Source: Saccharina japonica
Lineage: Eukaryota > Sar > Phaeophyceae > Laminariales > Laminariaceae
Assembly (NCBI GenBank): GCA_008828725.1
Contig: MEHQ01003036.1
Location: 176,254 to 240,253, forward strand
Reading direction: 5' to 3'
DNA length: 64,000 nucleotides
Part shown: positions 55,201 to 63,095 of the stretch, one piece after another
Numbering within the stretch: the first letter of the stretch is position 1
How the letters are laid out: each line of letters begins with the position of its first letter
Translations under genes and position numbers: made by a program
Notes under the pieces: generated by a model
Told to the model about the DNA's origin: nothing
The model's database searches: none
Seen by the model: only the letters and a program-made list of their open reading frames with translations

Positions 55201-58200
55201 TGCTCGTACATACATACCCGAGGAAAAATCCCATGCCCTAAGAGGACTGCAGTCCTGTTTTGGGGACAAACCACTCTAATTCTGAGTAATTTGTCCCCAA
55301 AACGGGACTCCAGTACTATACGAAGGCATCAAAGGAAACGGCCTGCAAGAAAAAAAAATGATATTTCGACGATTTTGGGTTAAGAAGCCCCCCGTCATTC
55401 GGAAAAAAAACAGCCAAAAACGTGCTTTATACCTCCACGGTACACATAAAAAACCTACATAGATGTACCTCTTTCTACTATTACGGAGGACCATACGTAG
55501 TAAATAGGACCTTCCGTGCACACAAAAACCTACATATCTACGTATTTTTACGAACACAATTCGGTCCTATTTACTATGGTCCTCCGTAATAACAATGTTT
55601 AGTCCTACGTATGTACTACGGTCCTCCGTAATATTAATAGTTGCGTGAGGCAAGGCATGACCCCCTGCGTGACGTGGCATTTGCCCCGTGTGGGGGTAAC
55701 AGGGGGGTTCATGTAAAAATAGTAGGCTTTTTTCTCTGTCACGGTTTTAGAAGTTTGGACTTCTTTTCCCGCGAAAAAATCGGTTACACCCCCGTACTTT
55801 GCGGTATTTGTCGCACGGGACATGGCGAAACCCGCTTTGTTTTAACGGGAACAACATCCACCACGAGACTTCACGGTCTGTTTGTACGGCACACAAGAAA
55901 CAAAATCCACCGTATGGGGCTTCACGGTATTTTTGCACGACACACACACAAAAATACACTTCTAATAGGACGGGAATAAGACATCACGAAACACCGCGGT
56001 ACATTTCGTACACGGGATGTGGAAAAAACTGTTTTGTGTGGAACCTACCACGGGACTTCGCGGTATTGTTTACACACGGGACATAGAAAGCACGGTTTTG
56101 CTTGGACGGGAACAAGCCACGATGGGACTCCACGGTATTGTAGAATGGGAAATCCTCACTAGTTTGTTTTTTCCAGCACACGAGACATGTATAGAGAGCA
56201 CCCGTTTTGTTTGGGACGGGAACAAGCCACCACGGGACCTTCCACGGTATTTTAAGCGTGAAAACATGCTCACCACTTTCCCAAGATGATGAAGACGACC
56301 AGCCTATGTCCCCTCCTCCTCCTCCTGCTCCTGCTCCTCCTCCTCCTCCTCCCCCTCCCCCCCCTCCTCAATCCCATTGAACGCGTCCCCTTTCTTTCGC
56401 CGTACCATATGTTTCTGGCTGATGGAATCTGTAATGGGATGTATCCGGTGAGATCATGAGTATTACAAGGGGGGCTTCGCCGAGGCGGGCTGACGCCCGC
56501 CTCCGGCTTCGCGCAATGCCCGTAACGGCGAAGAGTAGAGGTTGAATAATAGGTAAGCTTGGAGCGCACAAAAGCGACTGTACTGCCAAGGGATGTACAG
56601 TACAGGACGCCTAATGAAAATCACTCGTTCTGACCCAGACTAGGTTTCTAATCTATTTGAGAGGAGAGGGTACGTTCTACACTAACTTCAATACAACGGC
56701 TCCCGAATTTTTTATTTCCTTGTAAATGGCCTCGTGTGTCCTACTGCTTCTGCTGTTACTACTGTTCTGCTGCTGTTGTTGATGCCGCCGCCACGGCTGC
56801 TGCTGCTGCTGCTGCTGTGGTGGTGCGGTCTGCTGGCAATATGTTTTTCATAAAAAAAAAATAACCCATACTGCACGTATACTTACGTAGATGTTCGTTC
56901 GTATTGGCTCAGCACAGTCAGGATTCGCCCAGCATGTTGTATCGCATATTTGACTACTGCAAGTACTGAGGTCACGCCTCATTACCACCAGTTGCCATAT
57001 ACGTCGTATGGTATAGTAATACTAATATTGGCGGTAAGTACTGTTGAAGAACATCTGCGGTGGCAGGTGTACCCATTGACGTACGACGGCAGGAAACAAC
57101 AGAAAAATACATACTTCGTATACAAATACATACAGACAGAGAGCACATGGTATTCGTATTTACGGTACCGAAATAAGCGTATATTTGATAAATATGCATT
57201 TAAAACATTTCACAGATGCTCCGAGTACCTTGGAGTAAGGTAAGGAGAATTGGAGATAAAATACTCCAGGTACTTCGTGTACTCGGAGTCTTTCGGGGTT
57301 CGATACTCCGGGATACTGCTCGTACTCGGAGTATTTTGGGTATGAACACTCTCGATACTGCTTGTACTCGGAGTATTTCGGGGTCCGATACTGCGGGTAC
57401 TCCTTGTATTCCGAGTATTTGGGGCTTCAGTACTGCTCATACTCCAAGTACTCCGAGTATTCAGGCCGCCAGTACTCTATTACTCTAAGTACTCGGAGTA
57501 CGAATTGTACTCGATACTCGGAGTATACTCGGAGTGTGAAGTACGTTAGGAGCATCTTTGCATCATTTTAACGACTCTCACGTCATTCCTCCCAGGTTCT
57601 GGGAGCATGTGACTGGCGTTTATAGCTTTTCAAAATTCACAGGTGCTCCCATTACCTCGGGAGACACCGAGAAAACAACGGAACAGCCCAGAGCAAAACA
57701 CGAAACAAAACAAAAATAACACTGAAAAGCGAGGGACGAAAACATGAAGAAAACAAAATAGACGGAGTGGTGGACGAGAAGACGACATCTGACGACGAGA
57801 CGGGCACGTGGACCGTTAAAGACACAAAGTACGGAAACATTATAACTAGTATGAACACACCACCCCCCCCCCCCCCCCCCCGCCCCCCCCCCCCACCACC
57901 ACAACCATCACCATTCTCCGGCAACTCGCCCAACACTGCGCACGTATACCTCCCCCCCCGGTTCGAGGCATGCGGCCATGAACTCGAAACGACAGCAAAT
58001 CCGAAGCCCGCCACAAAAAAAAACACAAAACGAAAGAAACGCCTCCCTTCTTTTTTATTCCCCCACCTCCGCCGACAGAGGTGCCCCCTCATCCTCTCCG
58101 TTCCAAGAGCCCATCCGGACACCCCTCAGTCCGCTGGACAGCGACCCCATCGACTTTTTCCGTCCGTGCCCCCCGCCCCCCCCGTTCTCTGCACCACCAC

Positions 58201-61200
58201 CGCCACCACCGTCTTCCCCCTTCCGCCCCCCGCCCCCCGTGTGCCCAAAGTGCTTGAACGTAAAGTTAAAGTTGAACCCACTGCTTCCTCCCCCACCTCC
58301 GCTCCCAACCCCGCCCCCGCCCCCGCCACCCCCACCGCTATCACGGCCGCCGCCACCGCCGCTTCCGCCCCGGCTCCCACCCCCGCCCTTTGATATCCCG
58401 GGGTCGTGATGTCGATGGGTAGGGTTCGTCAGGGAAGGGATATCTCGTGGTGCGGGGTATAACGCCGCGGATAGGTTTGGAAACCTGGTGGGGAAGGGGG
58501 GGCGGCAGGGGGATGGGGGGGGGGGTACTTCATTTCGTGCATGGCCGTAGTCGTATGACCATAGACCCTCGCATCCCTACAATGCCGGGACGGAGCATGT
58601 CGGGTTTTCACCGGCCAGGCAGGAATTGCTAGCACCAAGCGCGAAGCAGGGGGGTGGGGATGGGGGGGGGGGGGGGGTCACGACAAACAGAGCCCAATAA
58701 TTGTAGAAAATATATATATATATAAATCGTGGGTGTACGGAAGCTCTCCCCCTCTCAGCTCGGCAAACGGTCACGGAAAGCGCGCCGCAGCACCGTACGG
58801 TAACACCGAGACAAGCAGCAAGACGCAGGTGCACGAAAACCGAGGACACGAAAGCTTTGAAACAATTTCGTGTTTGAACGAAACTTCGTCCTTGTGCAGG
58901 GGGCACACCTCCTCCTCGTCCTAGCCTAGTGTTGCTTGCACTACCGACATCGCCAAATGCCCGTTTAGGTGTCAGCGGCGTGGTAAGACGATTTTAGCAG
59001 AGGCGTGGAAGGCTTGTGTCTGCCCGACTCTGTCTGTGCCTTGTTGCTATGTTACGTTGCTGTCGTGTCTTAATTCCCTTCTACATTAGTTCCAAGTAAA
59101 GCGTTCAAACAAAGTAGGCGCAGCGGCAAAAGGGGGTAGGGGCTATACTCCCGATGATTTGTCTTTTGAAGACGTAATGACTTTGAGAGCGAGAGCGATG
59201 CTCCCGGTTCATGACCGGAGGGCCGGAACGAATCACGGTGATGTTATTGTTTCAAAATCCCCGTTGTGCTTCCCACCTCTATCTCCCCGCAGCTGCCGTG
59301 CACCCCCATCCTCGTCAATTCTATCGCCATCACCAAAATTACCACGATAACCATCGTCATCACCATCGTCATCAATACACCAAAATCGCCATTGCCAGCA
59401 CCACCGCCATCACGATCATCGTCATGCTCATTTTACCATAGTCGCCGTCTTCCCATCATCACGATCAGAATCACCACTACCAAAATCACAGTCAGTAGCA
59501 TCATCACGATCGTCGTCATCATCACCACCAACATCAACATCACGAACGTCACCACCACCACCATCACCATAATCATCCTCATTACCGCAATCACCACCAA
59601 CACCATGATGATGATGATGATGATCATCATCATCATCACCACAACCACCACCACCACAACCAACACCACGAACGCACCACCCATCAACACCAACATCACC
59701 ACCACTGCCACCACCACCACCACCATCACCAACACCACTACCATCATCACGACTATAGAAATTCCCAAGAGAAGCCAACGCGGGCCTTCCTCAAAATAGC
59801 GTTCAACCAAACCTGTCGTGAGTTGTCGGCGGCGCGGACATGTCAATCCCAGAAGTATCCGGGGTCAGCGCGTAAACCGTCTTCGCCTTGACGAACGCCT
59901 CGGGTCTGTAGGGCGATAGGCAGGGGACAGGGGACAGGTTGCTCAATAGAAATAAACCTTGGTACGAGTGTTACACACCTCCGGCAGATCATCGATTTCC
60001 AGTTCATGGTCTAGAGTTTTCAGGGCAGATAGGTTCTTGATATGAAGCGCGGGAGCCTATATACGTACATCAGGCGTGATGGGGTAGGTGGGTGGGTGGG
60101 CGGGCGAGCGGAAGCACGGAAGCCTACATACGTACCGCAAGAAGTTGGCGTCCTTCTTGATGAAGGAGCGCATGCTTCGGTTCCGCTTGGCGGTGATGGA
60201 CGCGTCGAAGAAGACGATGTCGAGGTCGTCGGACTCCGGCTGGAGCCGAGCGTCAACAAAGTTCTGGAAGGCCTGTTTGATTTTATTGTGGACCAGGGAC
60301 CGGGACATTAATAAAAGAGTTTGAACGCAAACAAAAGGCCACCAACAAAAAAAATACGTGAAAAAGACATAGGGATTGAGAAAATAAAACACTCAGAACT
60401 GAAAAAAAAATCCCACACTAATTCCAAGTAGTTTGTCCCCAAATGCGTGGGACCAGTTCTCAAGGGGTTAACACGTCGCATGTATGTATCACCATCTACA
60501 GTGGGGACCATGGTAAACAGGACCTACGATATACACAAAAACCAGTATGTTTCCATTTTTTCAAACAAAATTTGGTCCCCTATTTACTATGGTCCCCCGT
60601 AATAGATCATGTAGATTCACGATCTACGTAGATAATCTAGATTCACGATCTACGTAGATAACCTATATTCACAATCTACGTAGATCATCTACATTCACGA
60701 TATACGTAGATCATCTACATTCACGATATACGTAGATCATCTACATTCACGATATACGTAGATCATCTACATTCACGATCTACGTAGATCATCTAGACTC
60801 ACGATCTACGTAGATCATCTAGATTCACGATCTACGTAAATACGTAGATCATCTAGACTCACGATCTACGTAGATCATCTAGATTCACGATCTACGTAAA
60901 TACGTACATCATCTAGACTCACGATCTACGTAGATAATCTAGATTCACGATCTACGTACGTGGATCACCAAGATCTTACCCTGCCGTTACGATACGTTGT
61001 TCAGGACCTGTGTGTATAGCATAAACCCAACACAGGCTCACCTGAGAACCGCAGAGCAACTCGGCGAACGGCCTGGAATCTCGTTCGAGCTTGTCCAGGT
61101 AGTCCTCCACGTTGAACAGCCTCGCCGGGTTAGGGTTGGCTTTTGTGGGGAACACCAGGAAGCGCCGGTACCCCGACAACAACGCTACGAAAAACCTCAA

Positions 61201-62865
61201 GAAAGCCTCCCTGGAAAACCCCGCAGAAATTACGCCGAAACCCGAATAGATGGCGTGAAGGGAGAGGGGGATAGGTGGGGAGGGTATGAGCTCGATTTAT
61301 TTATGACGACTGCCCGACGGCAACGTCACGGAAATTAAAAAAAAAAAAAAAGTCTCCCTCCTGAAAACGAAGCAGAAAATACACGGAAACCCGAATCGAG
61401 GGCGTGAAGGGAGAGGGGGAAGGGTATCAGTTCGCTTCGTTTCGATTCTGACTATTGTCCCGACAACAACGCCACGAAAAAAACTTCAGAATGCCTACCT
61501 CAAAACGCCCTAGAAATACACACGGAAACCCAAATCGAGGGCGTGCAAGGAGAGGGGAAAGGGGGGGGAAGGGTTGTGAGTTCGTGTCGTTTTTTACTAC
61601 GTACTATCCGACGGCAACGCCACGAAAAACATCAAGAAAGCCTCCGTGAAACCCGCGCAAGAAAACCAGCGGAAACGCCCGCTGAGGGAGTGAAGTGTTT
61701 TTGCGTGCGTGTGTGTTCTTCACATCATGAAACCGTCGTTTCTGGCTATCGATATTCAACAAACATCCAGGTGCCCGTGCGCTGATTCTTCATCCTAGAG
61801 GGCAGGGATTGCACCATCGGCGGTCGCGCGCGTGCAACGCTACGCGCTCTTAAAGCGGGGGTAACCGCACCGGACGGCGTCCCAGTCGGGCTGCCGCGAT
61901 TCCGCCTCGTCCTCGTCGAAGTCGCAGGGTCGAACAGCCATGGAGAATGCTAGGTCGCTCTTCTGCATCACCTCCCGCCGATATTCTGAGCACAATGTAC
62001 ATCGTGGCGTGAGCATAAGGGGGTGACGGGAGGTGTAATTCATACTCATACATGGCCGTAGTCGTGGGGGGGGGGGTGTACTCATGTCATCTATGGCCGT
62101 ACTCGTATGACCATAGACCCTCGCATCCCTGAAATGTCATGTCATACATCCGCCTCCCCTCCCGGCTAGTGAGGGAACCAATCCTAGCCGGTAAAATACG
62201 TTATTACTAAGCCACAAAGCAATCGCTACCATTTTGCGATTCCTGCACACAACTGAACTAACTACTGGTGACTGAAAAGGAGACGACAGTTGTTATTCAC
62301 TACGATAGTTGTTGGCATTGCTGAGTGTATTCGACTAAATCGTGCGATTGAATCTCAAGTGTACATATTCTAGTACATTGTGCTACGAGTACTGAATCGG
62401 ATGTGAATGCGATTGAATCGTGCGATCGAATCGAAAGATTTGACGGCTACGTCAAGGCTACGTAGCTATTACTTGTGTGACGAGGTCTTGACGGCTACGT
62501 AGATACTTCGTACAACAGTAGTTGGGGAGCGAGGACTTGACAGCTAGTTACCAGTTTGGTGGCGAGAACTTGACGGCTGGGCAATAGTCGGGTGACGAGC
62601 TATTGACGGCTAGTTGTTAGTCGGGTGACGGGGTCTTGACGGCTACATGTCTTAGGTGGGTAATGGGCCGCGATTCACACGCCCCCTCCCCCCCATTATA
62701 CCAAATACGGTCACAATACCGCCCTCTACACTCACCAGGCGTTCGGCAGTGGCTAAGGTTCGCGTGCTCCCCCAGCTTGGCCAGCAGCTTCGCTCGACGC
62801 TTCGGCGCAAGTTCTGGCGGCGGCGAGTTTGGCCCCATCTCCACCACATCGTTGTCAAGGTCCAC
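43047..62865 (-). CDS. DENN-domain protein, DENND4 type (partial, fifteen exons seen)
   Basis: Exons join mostly in phase into about 1,200 residues. The order is: cDENN core (VDLDNDVVEMG, then DAVREAFLRFFVALLSGYRR), dDENN (FAELLCGSQAFQNFVDARL, LDIVFFDASITAKRNRS), a Gly-rich exon, a 346-codon Ala/Ser-rich exon, a pentatricopeptide-like region (AVYRSLISACGRCGNSEKAM, then STGIVPDAM), LLGERMLEHLFPDLKI, a Zn-knuckle-like CPSC...DGW, and YLSPWVLRKEF...FWNLVVHF. The last blocks and their order are typical of DENND4 proteins, which activate Rab10-type GTPases by nucleotide exchange. Upstream exons (MABP, uDENN) would lie beyond 64,000, and the terminal exon below 43,047 was not found. One frame break and one phase mismatch are noted under exons 12 and 14. 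Confidence 0.86.
43480..43960 (-). repeat. Four partial CATGGCCGTAGTCG copies
   Basis: Copies at about 43480-43560, 43600-43670, 43780-43850 and 43885-43955, each beside a G run. A flanking intron segment with ACGACAAGGAGAGAGG is also duplicated (43430 and 43720). Confidence 0.75.
44039..44347 (-). CDS. Unassigned 102-codon open frame inside a DENN intron
   Basis: Opens right after a TAG (a possible acceptor GTAG) and ends TAA. Well-behaved composition: FHAFVWRRKCGTLSPDWHLL, then RTAELVKRPTLARVPRS and FERFVKQSAGGLVKVQGRY. It has no ATG at its start and does not fit the flanking DENN exons. It could be an exon of an inserted gene or a transposon remnant. Family not recognised. Confidence 0.35.
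   Translation of the reverse strand, partial: FHAFVWRRKCGTLSPDWHLLIFGLSRYLADRTAELVKRPTLARVPRSYTSGTEFERFVKQSAGGLVKVQGRYVYEGRATSSRGSKAKLTEVVFNPTVPDRLQ
44370..44735 (+). repeat. Two CATGGCCGTAGTCG copies, plus orientation
   Basis: At 44370-44425 and 44630-44735. The second includes GGTGAAAACCCCAACATG and ends in GAAGTACCCCCC. Another repeated motif, GTCTCGAAAGGGATGCG, occurs nearby and at 44830 and 63120. Confidence 0.7.
44967..45357 (-). CDS. DENN protein exon 14 (Cys-x-x-Cys segment) with frame break
   Basis: Frame 1 reads IDNGSETCPSCQSELSSEQ and VRDGW. The homologous continuation WDHNDYTTEC lies in another frame starting at 45283. One base missing after TGG-TC near 45284 would restore DGW-S-WDHNDYTTEC, which aligns with the GW-x5-D-x3-N-T-x-C pattern of DENND4. 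The second Cys of the usual downstream pair is not seen. The frame then runs to VCGGRRLWYEDLRVLAQ. The end is uncertain: GA^GTGAGT at 44967 is phase 2 while exon 15 starts in phase 0. Assembly error, pseudogene or unseen intron are all possible. Confidence 0.7.
45870..46085 (+). repeat. Dispersed repeat with GCCGGGTGGGAGC core
   Basis: CACACCTCGGACAGAT to CATAACGGCAGG; shares CATTTCCTGGG and CAGATCCTGAAC with 640-890. Confidence 0.6.
46558..46620 (-). CDS. DENN protein exon 13
   Basis: Twenty-one codons: SMQEQVLLGERMLEHLFPDL then K, between TTTCAG and AAG^GTAAGA. The pattern Leu-Leu-Gly-x-x-Met-x-x-His-Leu-Phe-Pro leading into a Cys-rich stretch is characteristic of DENND4 proteins. Confidence 0.86.
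47032..47202. mobile_element. MITE-like element with AGTACAGGACACCT ends (copy 2)
   Basis: 171 bp, same family as 29289-29460. Flanks are TATAC and GTATG. A solo end (CAGTACAGGACACCTC) lies at about 47,792. Confidence 0.88.
47395..47462 (-). pseudogene. Partial copy of DENN exon 12 in the next intron
   Basis: Reads KELATLTYSARGRRSMPL, closely matching KLELATLPYSARG of exon 12, with a donor CTG^GTGAGG at its end and TAG upstream. It may be a duplicated alternative exon or a relic. Its donor is phase 0, which would suit exon 13, but I see no acceptor that fits exon 12. Confidence 0.5.
47560..47705 (+). repeat. CATGGCCGTAGTCG family copy
   Basis: CTCACGGCGTTTCGCGC through GTCATATGACTACGG to ATGAGTACACCCC. 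Confidence 0.75.
47858..48081 (-). CDS. DENN protein exon 12
   Basis: From GSRRVTGSNDKSGGEDIN through HDSFQCPKSRRASRIIIDG to LRKKLELATLPYSARG and SNVSPL; acceptor ACCAAG, donor CT^GTGAGT in phase 2. Exon 13 opens in phase 0, so an exon is missing between them or a different donor is used. A partial copy of this exon's 3' end lies at 47,395-47,462. Confidence 0.75.
48118..48166 (+). repeat. (GGGAGA)n microsatellite
   Basis: About eight hexamers just upstream of DENN exon 12 in transcript order. On the transcribed strand this is a CT-rich tract and may serve as its polypyrimidine region. Confidence 0.9.
48896..48980. mobile_element. MITE-like hairpin, ACCACTCTG family
   Basis: ATACCACTCTGGCCCG and CGGGTCAGAGTGG are inverted; AAGGATC and GATCCTTAT form the inner arms. 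It sits inside an AAGGCATG minisatellite. Confidence 0.85.
49167..49254. mobile_element. MITE-like hairpin, ACCACTCTG family
   Basis: GACCACTCTGTACCGAAAT and ATTTCGGGACAGAGCGGT form the arms; spacer AT-rich. Confidence 0.85.
49408..49600 (-). CDS. DENN protein exon 11
   Basis: Reads MMKRFERSELSPGRSSVV, a Thr/Pro-rich middle, and SLMGLSISAPNTWESE before GAG^GTATGC. The acceptor is GACCAG. Ser/Thr/Pro-rich, with no known fold seen. Confidence 0.78.
50078..50131 (-). CDS. DENN protein exon 10 (small)
   Basis: A 54-base exon reading KSHEPSGSRTESTFSFK between acceptor TACCAG and donor AA^GTGAGT. Chosen because it is the only frame that keeps phase with exons 9 and 11. Two other frames are also open, so the translation is less sure than the exon. 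Confidence 0.6.
50195..50280 (-). repeat. CATGGCCGTAGTCG family, truncated
   Basis: From GTACTCATGTCGTGC to TGCCGGGACGG, then a G run. It lies beside DENN exon 10. Confidence 0.7.
50982..51280. mobile_element. ACCACTCTG MITE interrupted by another repeat
   Basis: Left end GTACCACTCTGACCGGG at 50982-51030 and right end AGGGTCAAGAATGGTAG at 51250-51280 flank a CTGAGTTACGACTAG-type element (51050-51215), so that element inserted later. Confidence 0.6.
51322..51476 (-). CDS. DENN protein exon 9 (pentatricopeptide-like)
   Basis: KMMMSTGIVPDAMVSRCLVD continues the PPR repeat of exon 8 (M-x-x-x-Gly-x-x-Pro-Asp pattern). SLLDWSKFQPKQRDG follows, with donor CG^GTACGC in phase 2. An earlier donor, GAAG^GTGGTG, is possible but would break phase with exon 10. 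Confidence 0.8.
51640..51760 (-). repeat. CATGGCCGTAGTCG family, two truncated copies
   Basis: One complete to ATCCCTACAATG and a second broken after CGTAGTCGTACGA, separated by a long G run. Confidence 0.65.
52128..52202 (+). repeat. (AAC)n microsatellite
   Basis: About 24 AAC units in a DENN intron; poly-Asn and poly-Gln frames are spurious. Confidence 0.95.
52630..52800. repeat. GGGTC / GACCC repeats
   Basis: Same type as 39165-39385, again switching from GGGTCGGGTC to GACCCGACCC. Confidence 0.8.
53015..53275 (+). repeat. Tandem duplication, two units of about 120 bp
   Basis: Shared CATCCTGGGTA, CCGGGTTTCCTA and CTTCAAT...AACTGA segments, adjacent to DENN exon 8. Confidence 0.85.
53334..53467 (-). 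CDS. DENN protein exon 8 (pentatricopeptide-like)
   Basis: LVVAFEALEVMRERAPAGEE then AVYRSLISACGRCGNSEKAM and AVVE. This is a typical PPR helix pair and corresponds to the PPR region of DENND4 proteins. Acceptor CTGCAG, donor GAG^GTGAAA phase 0. Confidence 0.92.
53730..54768 (-). CDS. DENN protein exon 7 (large low-complexity linker)
   Basis: About 346 codons of Ala, Ser, Gly and Thr, with an acidic run of eight Glu and a final ordered part AFSELKHDVREERLYKAN leading into the pentatricopeptide region. The donor GCAG^GTGCGC is phase 1 and joins exon 8 as KANAALVVAFEAL. The acceptor is uncertain: ACTCAG at 54,769 keeps phase 0 with exon 6, but the frame stays open to 54,903. The plus-strand 274-codon frame here is its shadow. 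Confidence 0.82.
55237..55320. mobile_element. MITE-like hairpin, GGGGACAAA family
   Basis: CCTAAGAGGACTGCAGTCC and GGGACTCCAGTACTATA ends, with TTTGGGGACAAA/TTTGTCCCCAAA arms. Confidence 0.8.
55480..55590. mobile_element. MITE-like element, GGAGGACCATAGTAAA family
   Basis: ATTACGGAGGACCATA and TATGGTCCTCCGTAAT are exact inverted ends, extended by TAGTAAATAGGACC on both sides. Confidence 0.85.
55790..56275 (+). repeat. Degenerate tandem array, about 75-bp units
   Basis: Repeated ACGGGACAT, GGTTTTG, ACGGGAACAAG and CACGGTATT motifs; six or seven units. Open frames on both strands repeat the same peptide pieces and are not convincing genes. Confidence 0.8.
56595..56755 (+). mobile_element. 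MITE-like AGTACAGGACACCT family, decayed copy
   Basis: CAGTACAGGACGCCTAATG start and TTTGAGAGGAGAGGGTA interior match the family; the right end is degraded to GTGTCCTACTGC. Confidence 0.7.
57211..57655 (+). repeat. AGTACTCCGAG element (copy 4)
   Basis: Close match to 32971-33412 over about 440 bp, now in a DENN intron. Confidence 0.85.
58067..58484 (-). CDS. DENN protein exon 6 (Gly-rich)
   Basis: Begins FPNLSAALYPAPRDIPSL, the conserved end of the DENN module, then is dominated by Gly runs around SSGFNFNFTFKHFGH and ends GSWNGEDEGAPLSAE before GAG^GTGGGG. The plus-strand Pro-rich open frames here are its antisense shadows. Confidence 0.78.
58515..58660 (-). repeat. CATGGCCGTAGTCG family copy
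   Basis: G run, GGTACTTCATTTCGTGC, the core, then GAGCATGTCGGGTTTTC and CACCAAGCGCGAAGC, another G run after it. Directly upstream of DENN exon 6. Confidence 0.8.
59300..59780 (+). repeat. ATC/ACC trinucleotide-rich tract
   Basis: Nearly 500 bp of CACCATCAC-type sequence in a DENN intron giving poly-Thr, Ile, His, Val and Asp frames, all spurious. Confidence 0.9.
59813..59905 (-). CDS. DENN protein exon 5
   Basis: One base closes an Arg codon, then PEAFVKAKTVYALTPDTSG and PPTTHD, ending AG^GTTTGG. The KTVYALTPD segment corresponds to the short conserved strand after dDENN in DENND proteins. Joins exon 6 as HDRFPNLSAALY. Confidence 0.85.
60136..60272 (-). CDS. DENN protein exon 4 (dDENN)
   Basis: AFQNFVDARLQPESDDLDIV followed by FFDASITAKRNRSMRSF and KKDANFL; donor CG^GTACGT in phase 2. 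It matches the dDENN block where a Phe-Phe-Asp strand precedes a basic Lys-x-Asn-Arg segment. Confidence 0.9.
60498..60603. mobile_element. MITE-like element, GGAGGACCATAGTAAA family
   Basis: CAGTGGGGACCATGGTAAA and TTTACTATGGTCCCCCG ends. It is followed at once by the next array. Confidence 0.75.
60604..60965 (+). repeat. Minisatellite, about 27 bp (CACGATCTACGTAGATCATC)
   Basis: About 13 units; the core GATCTACGTAGATC is palindromic, so each unit can form a hairpin. A higher-order pair of longer units occurs at 60,830-60,910. Confidence 0.92.
61042..61210 (-). CDS. DENN protein exon 3 (cDENN/dDENN)
   Basis: EAFLRFFVALLSGYRRFLVF, then PARLFNVEDYLDKLERDSRP and FAELLCGSQ. Acceptor TTCCAG after a phase-2 exon, donor CAG^GTGAGC phase 0. 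Three decayed copies of its 5' boundary lie just upstream. Confidence 0.92.
61195..61690 (-). repeat. Tandem copies of the DENN exon-3 acceptor boundary
   Basis: On the minus strand the segment GGGTTTCCG...GGAGGCTTTCTTGA...TTTTTCGTGGCGTTG occurs four times at about 140-bp spacing. The copy nearest 61,210 is the real exon start; the three upstream copies have stops or lost AG. Confidence 0.85.
61871..61985 (-). CDS. DENN protein exon 2 (cDENN)
   Basis: Completes a Glu codon and reads YRREVMQKSDLAFSMAVRP, then an acidic stretch and QPDWDAV, ending CG^GTGCGG in phase 2. The join to exon 3 makes DAVREAFLRFF, a hallmark of the DENN helix. Confidence 0.88.
62045..62140 (-). repeat. CATGGCCGTAGTCG family, truncated
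   Basis: Core preceded by a G run, ending at GCATCCCTGAAATG. Confidence 0.65.
62736..62865 (-). CDS. DENN protein exon 1 of window (cDENN)
   Basis: Starts after GCACAG at VDLDNDVVEMGPNSPPPEL, the conserved Asp-x-Asp-Asn strand of the cDENN core, and runs to LSHCRTP with donor G^GTGAGT in phase 1. Exons further 5' are outside the window. Confidence 0.88.
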
Positions 62866-62879
62866 CTGTGCAGGGGGAG

Positions 62880-63095
62880 GGAGGCGGGGGGGTGGGGTGT
62901 ACTCATGTCGTGCATGGCCGTAGTCGTATGACCATAGACCCTCGCATCCCTACAATGCCGGGACAGAGCACGTTGAGTTTTCAGGAACCAGGAAGACATT
63001 GCTTGCACCAAGCGCGAAGCGCCGTGAGGCGTTGGGCGAATCGCATAAAGAGTGAGTTTCATCCCACTAAGAACTAGGGGGGGGGTACTCATTTG
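62880..63095 (-). repeat. CATGGCCGTAGTCG family, near full length
   Basis: From the G-rich end at 62885 to CACTAAGAACTAGGGG near 63080. It lies about 15 bp upstream of DENN exon 1 in transcript order. Confidence 0.8.

Noticed and set aside
55747..56289. Frames repeating HETPRY / LHGIF peptides as a repeat protein
   Set aside because: Peptide repeats follow the 75-bp DNA repeat on both strands and are broken by stops.
59428..59846. Poly-Val/Ile/Asp/Gly frames of more than 110 codons
   Set aside because: Translation of an ATC/ACC trinucleotide tract.
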